From NCBI GenBank assembly GCA_008828725.1, contig MEHQ01004467.1, positions 39,259 through 103,258 of the forward strand: 64,000 bases of DNA. Direction: 5' to 3'. Numbering within the stretch: position 1 is the first letter of the stretch; each line of letters opens with the position of its first letter. This DNA is from Saccharina japonica (taxonomy: Eukaryota > Sar > Phaeophyceae > Laminariales > Laminariaceae). A model generated the notes under the pieces. That model was not told the origin of the DNA. It saw nothing but the letters and a program-made list of their open reading frames with translations, and made no database searches. The position numbers and the translations under genes are program-made. Below are positions 55,965 through 64,000 of this stretch, one piece after another.

Positions 55965-56239
55965 CCGGTCGGACTTTTGAGTTTATTTGCAAAAATAAAT
56001 AAAAAACGGAATCAGCTGCTGAGAGCGCCAATTAATAGTAGCGTGGGTAGGCACAATTCGATGCGAGTCGACGAGGGAAGGAAAGGCTGAAGTCTTCTCG
56101 CGATAAAAATGCAAGGCAAGAACCGTAGTGGGGGAGGAGGGAGAGGAGCCTGCTTTGTGACCCCGGATCTGAGTTACGACTAGGGACGGAGAAAGACGGA
56201 AGTGCGAACATAATCAATGGGATGGACAAAAAAAAAAAG
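55965..56239 (+). mobile_element. SINE lacking most of its head
   Basis: Begins CGGTCGGACTTTTGAGTTTA, after the position where the B box should be. The body is close to the 55.0-kb copy but in the opposite orientation. It ends GGGATGGAC and an A run (56,228-56,238). The two SINEs form an inverted pair 580 bp apart. Confidence 0.7.
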
Positions 56240-56577
56240 TGGTAGAATTGCTGCAGTAAAACAATAGTAGCAGTACCCGGCAGCAGTCAGGGCAGTGTGT
56301 TTGATTGGTACGGCCGACGCCGTACGTACGTAACCGTCACAATAATAATTCCGGCCACTGCTGTTTCCCTGTGAAAGCCTCAAAGGGGCTACGGGCTACG
56401 GCTATAAGTTGACTGATGATGATGATGATGGTGGCGTCGACACATTCTACTCCGCACACACACGGGTGTGCCTGCTGCAGCTGGATGTTGTGTAGTGCTT
56501 TTCACCGGCCGCCTTGTTTTGCGCTGCGCTTCGTGTATCGCTGCGATACAAATAATACAAGAATCATCTGGGTGGTC

Positions 56578-56756
56578 TTAACCCATTCAGAACTGAAAAC
56601 AAAAATCCCACACTAATTCCAAGTAGTTTGTCCCCGAATACGTGTGGCCAGTTCTTAACCTATTCAGAACTGAAGAAAATGTCCCACACTAATTCCAAGT
56701 AGTTTGTCCCCCAAATTAGTGGGACCAGCTCTTAACAAGTTAGACTAGGGGGTTAA
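56578..56756. mobile_element. Two piggyBac-type MITEs sharing one TTAA
   Basis: First element 56,578-56,658, second 56,655-56,756, same orientation, with the single TTAA at 56,655-56,658 serving both. Ends are TTAACCCATTCAGAACTG and CCAGTTCTTAACC, then CCTATTCAGAACTGAAG and AGGGGGTTAA. The second has a ~15-bp spacer before its last TTAA. Confidence 0.65.
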
Positions 56757-56889
56757 CCCCACCCCCCGATTGCCACAGCGATGTCATCCCCATCAAAACC
56801 CTATACCCCCCCTTTTCAACTCTCGGTGCCACTCCATCTCGCACCATCGACATCGACCAGTGATCGACTGCTAGATACCAGATACCATG

Positions 56890-56972
56890 TTCCACTTTGG
56901 CCAGAAACATAAGGTTCGTTTAGACACTAATATTAATATAAATCGTACCTTATATTTCCGCCCAAGGGTGGT
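56890..56972. mobile_element. CCACTCTG-family MITE
   Basis: TTCCACTTTGGCCAGAAACA and ATTTCCGCCCAAGGGTGGTA ends. Confidence 0.5.
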
Positions 56973-57349
56973 ACACCAGAAAACCATTGAGACACTGCTG
57001 TATGTAGCAGTCAGCGCTGACCACTACCTAGCTCACACCGAAGTACACCTCGAGCGATCGCCTGTGCCTCGTTTCGAGGGAGGAGGTTGGAATATCATGG
57101 AACACGTCCCCCCATACGGCTACGGCCATCCATGACATGAGTACTCCCCCCCCCCTCTTTCTTAGGTAGGATGCAATTAAGCTCGCACCCTTATTTGGGC
57201 TCGCCCAGCACCTCACGGCGCTTCGCGCTTGGTGCAAGCAACGTCTGCCTGGTCGGTGAAAACCCGACGTGCTCCGTCCCGGCATTGAAGGGGTGCTGGG
57301 ATCTATAGTCATGAGACTACGGCCATGGATGATGAAACATGAGTACGCC

Positions 57350-57429
57350 CCGCTCCGTCTCGAAAGAGATGCGTGGTCAATGGTAAATTGACTAAGGCAA
57401 GCAACGAATGAGCCCCCTCCCCCCCCCCT
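57350..57429 (+). mobile_element. LINE 3' scrap with C-rich tail
   Basis: CTCCGTCTCGAAAGAGATGC to GCAAGCAACGAATGAGCC, then ten C. Plus orientation. Confidence 0.55.
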
Positions 57430-57656
57430 AGGGGATAGATGGTGGCCACAGGCGGCGAAACAGGAAGGGGATAATATTATAAAAACGTATATTTGTAATA
57501 TATGGAAACAACGCAATGAGCGCCCAAATGTTGGAGGTGTCTCTATCAGGAGTAGGAACGGCGCTCCGTCTCGAAAGGGATGCGTGGTCAATGGTCAAAT
57601 GACTGAGGCAAGCAACAAATGAGTACCTCCCCCCCCCCGCCCCAACCCCGCCTTTT
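57430..57656 (+). mobile_element. LINE 3' fragment with C-rich tail
   Basis: Starts within the last part of the ORF (GGCCACAGGCGGCGAAACAG), ends GCAAGCAACAAATGAGTACC and a run of C. It abuts the previous scrap, so one copy inserted into or beside the C tail of another. Confidence 0.6.
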
Positions 57657-57665
57657 TTTTTCCAG

Positions 57666-57752
57666 ACGCCGCGCATGCTCGCCAAGCCGCGGTCGATTTC
57701 TTTCGCACTGAAACACGAGGAGGGCCGGTCGCTTTCCCGCCACCCAGCGCAG
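57666..57752 (+). CDS. Possible internal exon of an unknown gene
   Basis: A tract of nine T followed by CCAG gives a strong acceptor and CGCAG-GTACAG a donor. The 87 nt between are open in phase 1-1 and read AAHARQAAVDFFRTETRGG then PVAFPPPSA. The opposite strand is also open and G/C-rich at third positions (WPALDFKNVVGVSLYLRW, to ~57,806), so the strand is uncertain. No domain is recognised. Confidence 0.25.
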
Positions 57753-57934
57753 GTACAGCGAGACACCGACGACGTTCTTAAAGTCGAGAGCGGGCCACGC
57801 CTCCACCCTGATCGCAGAGGATTGATGCTGTCAAGAGGTGAGAGGTGAGCACTGACGCCTACCACGATGGAGGCACTATTGCACCGTTTTTTTTGGCTAA
57901 TTATAGTTTTCTGAATTACCTATTACTTTCTGAA

Positions 57935-58035
57935 TGACCTATTCAGAACTGAAAAAAACTTATCCCACACTAATTCCAAGTAGTTTGTCCCCAAATTCGT
58001 GGGACCAATTCTTAAGGGGCTATCTTAAGGGGTTA
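57935..58035. mobile_element. piggyBac-type MITE
   Basis: CCTATTCAGAACTGAAAAAA left end; the right end has CTTAAGGGG twice before GGTTAC. Confidence 0.5.
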
Positions 58036-58274
58036 CTAACCCAAAATCGTCGTCATTCCATTCGTTTTCAGCAATATGGGTTTTTGTACGTATACCTACT
58101 GCTGTAGGCCTTGATATTTTTTTATCGGGATGTTCTTTTCATCTTTCTTAAAATCATGTGTTGACTTACTAACAGTAATAGTATAGAGCTCCTCAAGTCA
58201 GGATCTTTTACCTTACGTAGCGTGTGTCGAGGACGGAGGCTGCTGCTTTGCGCGACAATTGTTGTGGCCGCAAT

Positions 58275-58385
58275 GTAACCGATGTAACCGTCGTAACCGC
58301 TGTAACCGCTGTAACCGTTGTAACCGCCGTAACCGCCGTAAACGCTGTAACCGATGTAACCGATGTAATCGTCGTAACCGCCGTA
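58275..58385. repeat. 9-bp minisatellite (GTAACCGCC type)
   Basis: About twelve copies of a 9-mer around GTAACCG. As 9 is a multiple of 3, it is open in several frames on both strands and mimics a Val-Thr-Ala repeat protein. I treat it as a minisatellite, not a gene. Confidence 0.85.
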
Positions 58386-58599
58386 AGATGTTTACGGTTT
58401 ACGGCCGGGAACGTTTCCGGCGCCGAGCTCCCTGTTGCCGAGACGGAATAAAACTCACAAAGCATGCATTTTGATGGCTATATAGAAGGATAGTCTGTGC
58501 TAGTATGCTCAAGTCAGCACAAATCAATTAGTTAGTGACTTGAACTACGTAGTGTGGATCAATTGTTTTTGGCAATAGAGGGACACGATTGTCAGGTGG

Positions 58600-58750
58600 C
58601 AAATTAAACAGCGGGAAGTAGACATAGAACGAAGTTAGACTTAGCGCATAGGTTTCCTTTGTTTCCGTGATTTGCTGCTTTCGGGAATGTTATGAGTGAT
58701 CAGCGTTGAAGCTCATGCTGCACATTGTTTGTCGGATGGCAAAGATGATT
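58600..58750 (-). mobile_element. CATCCGACAATGTGCAGC dispersed element
   Basis: Reverse-oriented copy of the segment at 11,308-11,460 (GGAAACAAAG, CCCGAAAGCAG, TGATCA.C, AGCATGAGCTTCAACG, GCCATCCGACAA). Further copies are at 34.1, 53.0 and 61.5 kb. Class unknown. Confidence 0.5.
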
Positions 58751-59234
58751 ACAATAATAATTACAAAATACATTCTTAAATACCAACAGTATACGTACGT
58801 TATGTTTATGCTCACCGCCGGACGTCGTTCTCACGTTCTTATCATGTTATATACGTTGTGGCGTTACAGCAGTATTCTTACCACCATTTTTGTGGAGGAC
58901 TGGTTTTTGAGAACGTTCCGTAGAATGGTCGTCGCACATTCACCGACGGAAGATCTACCCAACAGGAAATACCTACGTACGAGTATCATATTATTGGAGA
59001 ATCTTACCGACGGACTACGGGTCTCTCCGTCCAATACCCGAGACTGAAGGGACGAGGAGAGAGGAGACCCTCGTACTCTCGCTCTCCTATCTCCAATCTC
59101 CACGTTACCCACCACGTGGAGGGCTTGTCTCCTTGCCCTGAATCTACAAATATAAGGAAGAAAACTGCAGCCCTCGGTATATAGCGGGTCAAAGCTACCA
59201 CTATGATACACTCGGAACTCTACGAGAGTACTGT

Positions 59235-59408
59235 CTCCATAGATAGATGTCGTTCCTATAATACGTTCTCACGTTCTTATGATACGTTCGGGCTCCATAG
59301 ATAGATGTCGTTCCTACAATACGTTCTCACGTTCTTATGATACGTTCAGGCTCCATAGATGGATGTCGTTCTTATAATACGTTATCACGTTCTTATCTTA
59401 CGTTCTTG
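59235..59408. repeat. 58-bp tandem repeat, three copies
   Basis: CTCCATAGATAGATGTCGTT starts at 59,235, 59,293 and 59,351. Confidence 0.9.
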
Positions 59409-60010
59409 CGTTCTTAATATTATTGCAACCGGACGGCGATCTTATCGTACAATTCTTATAGAACAATCTTAAGTTCTTGTCGTTCCTGCCACCGGGCGTC
59501 CGTTCTATACTGATAAGTCATTTCGTTCTTATTATTAGTATTACCGCCGATCGATGCCGTTCTTATAATATCGTACCAGGTACGTACGTTCTTGCGTTCC
59601 TATTATTCCTGCAATGGGACGTCGTTCTAAACAACAAGTCAGTATGTTCTTATTTCGCAATACCACGTTCGTACAATAAAATATATTATTGCGTTCTTAT
59701 TATGCTTACCACTGACTGGGCGTCCGTTCTAGAGTAAGTCATTACGTTCTTATCAGTATTACCACCGACGATGCCGTTCTTATAACAATATACTATATAT
59801 TATATATATACAATACACGGTACGTTTTTACGTTTCTATTATTCCTACAATCGGATGTCATTCTTGTATTTACGCTCGTACGTTCTTAGAATTATTACCA
59901 CCTCGCCGTCGTTCTTACAGCATTATGTCATTAACTTATGTTATGTTACTCTGTTATTATGTTATTATGTTATTATGTTCTTATGTTCTTATGTTCTTAA
60001 GGTTCTCATC
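59409..60010. repeat. Degenerate ACGTTCTTAT-rich tract
   Basis: The decamer ACGTTCTTAT or close variants recur more than fifteen times with irregular spacing, ending in a TTATGTTC run at about 59,935-60,000. It looks like a decayed continuation of the 58-bp array. Confidence 0.7.
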
Positions 60011-60499
60011 ACCCGGTGTTGTCCCCATAAATAGTATGCTCTCAATGACGGCATTTCCCATTTTCCATCTGACAATGTGAAGCTCTTGTTTCAATAACGT
60101 ACATATATCTATCAGTCATACCTACGTACTTGTGAATACTTAAAAAAAACTCACACCAATTCTCAATATTGATAGGTACATGATATTATATGTGAATGGT
60201 ACAAATGATTGAAATAAGACCTGCACATTGTCAGATAGCTAATAATACTCTTACATATAATATTATGTACATGGGATATCATAATATGTACCGGTATATA
60301 CGAGTAAGCATAATAGTATACAATATGTATTATATTTGCACAATACCAGCCAGGTAAACCGGTCGACGACGTTCCGAAAATCTACGAATGAATGGATATG
60401 AACGGGTTCAATCTTCAATCTTCAATCTGGCACCGCACAGAGTTTGTTGTACTCCGCACATATATACGACTGGGACTATTGGGAATATAGAAAATATAA

Positions 60500-60765
60500 T
60501 ATCTATGAATGAATCTAAAGCAGAGACGCCTCATCGCCTCGTCCGCCCAGTACCCCCCCTGCGCCCCTGCGGCGCCGTAAAACAAAAACAAAAAAACGGT
60601 TGTAAAAACGGCGTATTATTATGCAGACCGCACAGATCGGGGAGCGCCTCTTCCGCGACCCCGTGTGGCATGTGGCACGCGACGAGCGACACGCTCTTTG
60701 AGCTGCTGCGCCGCTGCGGGCGCGCCGCCGACAATCTCTCTCTCTCCTCTTCACATTTCTGGTTT
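60500..60765 (+). pseudogene. GC-rich coding-like island, product unknown
   Basis: After a TTATTATGCAG acceptor at 60,626 the plus strand reads TAQIGERLFRDPVWHVARDE then RHAL and stops (TGA 60,699-60,701), with strongly G/C-ending codons. The next frame at once continues protein-like: TSDTLFELLRRCGRAADN. This is either a genuine short terminal exon followed by GC-rich UTR, or an old exon with one frame change. No family is recognised. Confidence 0.25.
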
Positions 60766-62620
60766 AATTGACACACAGGACCATTGATCCACACTCACTC
60801 CCTCATGACCAACGAAGAAGTCGATAATGGAACGACTAATTACTAATGACTCAAGAAAGACTGGTTGTTGTTGTTGTTGCTGTTGTTGTTGTTTTCGAGG
60901 TCGACCCCTCCACCCTCCAAGCACTATTAAAAGTATAAGTATGTATTGGGTTCGCGCAAAAAAATAAATGGCAAATAGGCACTGAAGTGCTATTTATTAT
61001 TATTTCATTTGCCATCTGACAATGTACAGTACAGGACACCTAGTAAGACACAGGAAGTCTGGTTCAGGCGGGATTTCTTATTTGAGAGAGGGTGCTTTCT
61101 ACACTAACTTCAAGATAACGACTCCCGAATTTATTATTTTCCTCGAAATCTCAGCCTGGCTTTCTTGTAGACGGTTTCTTATTACAGTAGGTGTCTTGTA
61201 CCGTATAGCGTTTATTCCAATCGTACCATCCACATATGATATAACACGGAATCCACCATCCAATGACTTGAGACATACATATGTATGTAGATGTTACAAA
61301 TCAAACCTGAATGCTTGACGAAACTGACCACTAATAATATGTTGTCTGTTTTTATTGTTGTTTGTTGTGTCTTTCATTTCGTCGCCGCTCCCTTCGACCA
61401 GGACACCCGTCCTTTTTCGTCATTATTATCCTTGCCATTCTCGACAGTGGTTGGTGTGTAGCATGATGAGCTTCAACATTGATCACTCGGGATTATTTTA
61501 GCATTCCCTCCCCGAAACAAGAAAACCACAGAAACAAAAAACGCCCTATATCTGCACAGAATTGCCCCTTGTTGTCGTATTGAGCAATTGACAAAAAGGG
61601 GTACACCCCCCTCCCCCGTCTATGGTTATACGACTACGGCCGTGCACGACATGAGTACACCCCCGCCCCCCCCCCAAAAAAAAGAGAGCATAATAATGAC
61701 ATAAAGGTGTCTACGGTGATTCGTAGGTACGGCTGGCTGTGCAAGGATGACCGGTGTTGCCGTATCTCCCCACTGATGCCTTGATTTTCTCCGGGTACAG
61801 ATTCCTCTCCCCGAGGCGTCTCTACTGGTATTGTACAGTACGCGACAGATGTTAAGAATCTGATAATTGAGAATTTGAGACTGAGATTTTGGTGAAAAAA
61901 AATAAGAATTCGACCTCTTGGTACTGAAGCTAGTGTGGGTCACGCCCAGTCTTACATAATAATGAATTCCAGTATGGCCAGAATTATGAGATTCTTGTCA
62001 TCTGTCGCGTACTATACCCCCAAAATGGCGACATTACTTTACCTCAGGTATATAGATACTCCCTCTGACCCATACGAAATAAAGTCGGATATGTTCACAT
62101 GGGCGTCCGATGCTATTGGCGATGACATTTTTTTAATCTTACGTACGTAGTCATTTTTTTTAGTTGAAGCCCGTTTTTTTTTTCTTGTTGCGCAGCCTCC
62201 TGCGAGGGCCAGCGGCCGAAAAAAAAACAGTCGGCCCCCAAAAGGCCGTTTTTTGCCCCTTTGCAGAAAATCGAGAAAGACATAGGAAACCCGAAAAAAT
62301 GGCAAAAAACGAGGGGGGGGGGAGTTAGTATTTGTTTCCTCCTCATCACTGACGTACGCCTCGTCCGAAACCACTTGGCCGGTTAGACACCTCTTTTTCT
62401 TAGGAAAAAAGCAAAAATCGTCAAAATTGGGCCGATAAATGGTACAAGTTGGTCGAAATCGGTCTAAATTTGGACATTTTCGACCCCCTAACGTTCTCGG
62501 CAAGTATGGCTTGATCTATAAAAAAAAGAGTGAGCCTCTTCATGATTTGATATTTTCAACAAACCTAACTATAGCATCGTGATCACCTCCGTTGGGGAGA
62601 TGCGATCTGCACCCCGTAAC
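60766..62620. other. Intergenic, no gene recognised
   Basis: Holds a TTG trinucleotide tract (60,865-60,893), another copy of the CATCTGACAATGT element (61,008 and 61,455-61,540), the CGGCCGTGCACGACATGAGT motif before C runs (61,637-61,672), and a T/A-rich block at 62,150-62,330. No exon-like segment. Confidence 0.4.
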
Positions 62621-62639
62621 CGACGTTACATATGTGTCA

Positions 62640-64000
62640 GAGGAAGTATCCGATAGTGCGGTGTTTCGCCATCGAAGTGATACCGGTTCCCGTTGCTGTT
62701 CATGATCGAGGCGTTAGTCTCTGTAGCTCCTCGTGCAGGCGTTTACCCCCTCAATTACGGTTTATCACCGTGCGGTTGAGACGTTGTTACTGTAACCCTT
62801 CGTTTACCATCATGTAGGCGTTACCGCATCCCGTCGTGGAGACCTGTTCTTCTCCCTTCGTTTACCATCATGTAGGCGTTACCGCATCCCGTCGTGGAGA
62901 CCTGTTCTTCTTTGTTACGGCATCCCCAGAGACTTCACCCCCTCATCGAGGCGCTACATCGAAATACGTTATTTCCCCTCGTCAAGGCGTTGCTACTCTG
63001 TGTGTCTCGTCAGGAAGGGGCGTTCTTCTTTCTCAGAAACGGTTTATCATAATCGAGGCGTTAGTTATTTTTCATTTCACGAAAATACAGCATTTTCCCT
63101 CAGCTACTGTTTATCATCTTCGAAGCGATACTGTATACTCTCACGAAAAGACAATATATCCCCCCAGTTACTGTTTATCATCTTAGAAGCGATACTACCC
63201 TCATGAAGGCGTTGTTTCCCCCCAGTTACGGTGTATCCTCATCGAGGCGTTCCTATATCCCCTGATGAAGCTGTCATTTTCTCCTCAGTTACCATTGACC
63301 ATCCTCGAAGCGTCACTACTTTTTGTAACCCCCCATGCAGGCATTACTTTCCCTCAGATACGGTCTATCATCATCGAGGTGTTACTGCACTCCCACGTGA
63401 AGGCCTTATGTGCCCGCAGTTGTTACGGTTCGTCATCGTCGAGGCGTTGCTGCATCTCCCCTCGTCATGCAGGCGTTATTGTATCTTCCCTCAGTAACGA
63501 AGGGCTTATCCTTACCTAGGCGTTACTGTATTCCATCATCATGCGGGCCTTTATCTTCCCTCAGTAACGGTTTATCACCATCGAGACGTTGCCGTATACC
63601 CTCATGAAGGCGTTATTACCCCTTCAGTTAGGGTTCATCGTCATCGAGGCGTTACTGCACCCCCTCATGAAGCCGTTGTTTCCCCTCACTGACGGTTTCA
63701 TTTCGTCGAGGCGTTACTGTATACCCTCATGAAAGGGGTTATCTTCCCTCAGTAACGGTTTCTCACCATCGAGACGCTATGGCACCGCCTCATTTCGGTG
63801 TTATGTTGCCCCTCAGATACGGTTACCCCTCATTGAGGCGGTATTTTATCCCTACACGCAGACGTTATCCCCCCTCGGTAACGGTTGATCATCATCGAGG
63901 CGTTGCTGTATAATATCCTTCGATGAAGGCGTGATTTCCCCTTAATAACGGTTTATCATCATCGGGGCGTCACAGCAACTATCCGCAGCAATATCTTCCC
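62640..64000. repeat. Degenerate ~60-bp minisatellite running off the right edge
   Basis: More than twenty imperfect units of about 58-67 bp. Each has two related halves: ATCATCGAGGCGTTACTG and CCTCATGAAGGCGTTAT, joined by CCCCTCAGTTACGGTTT. A pair near 62,801-62,916 is identical over its 58-bp period, so local expansion is recent. It has no coding content. Confidence 0.85.

Noticed and set aside
57028-57591. 187-codon minus-strand ORF
   Set aside because: It is the antisense of LINE 3' ends; the LINE coding sense is on the plus strand here.
58208-58474. Val-Thr-Ala and Cys-Asn-Arg repeat ORFs
   Set aside because: Product of a 9-bp minisatellite that is open in several frames on both strands.

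Overview
This is a gene-poor, repeat-littered eukaryotic nuclear window. It has long spliced introns, GT-AG junctions and GC-rich short exons set in AT-richer DNA. The one gene I can build with confidence encodes a secreted protein that alternates WSC domains with a ten-cysteine module. WSC proteins of this kind are numerous in brown algae and other stramenopiles, so I infer a brown-alga-like stramenopile. No rRNA, organellar or species-specific marker is present, so this placement is tentative.

Main gene: the minus strand from 40,459 down to 909 carries ten exons. They are a signal-peptide exon, a linker exon, three cysteine-module exons (CR1, CR2, CR3), a two-exon WSC domain, a fourth cysteine module (CR4), and a second two-exon WSC domain. 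All phases agree (0,1,1,1,1,0,1,1,0,1), and the two second-half WSC exons are both 226 nt. The last junction is phase 1 and has no partner exon to its left, so the 3' end lies outside the window. The 592 codons seen are therefore a minimum. Unspliced ORFs in the window are mostly shadows of introns and repeats.

Duplication: the middle of the gene (about 11.6-33.2 kb) is a very recent duplication. Block X (11,974-20,345 and 22,837-30,397) holds a CR exon, and CR1 and CR2 are identical. Each X copy is preceded by a tRNA-derived SINE in the same orientation. The SINE at the junction looks chimeric between the two outer SINEs, the mark of unequal crossing over. Two flanking blocks (Y and Z) occur in a different order in the two copies. 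A 406-bp unit is tripled in one copy and single in the other.

Rest of the window: introns and the upstream region (40.5-64 kb) are filled with small mobile elements. I see tRNA-derived SINEs, LINE 3' ends with C-homopolymer tails, piggyBac-type MITEs (TTAA plus CCC ends), two further MITE families, a short element ending in an AC microsatellite, and many minisatellites. These include a 32-bp CCAAT-box array, a palindrome array and a ~60-bp satellite running off the right edge. A few GC-rich, coding-like islands at 46.6-48.6, 57.7 and 60.6 kb may be exons or remnants of other genes, but I could not identify them. I found no tRNA or rRNA gene, CRISPR array, virus copy or LTR element that I can support.
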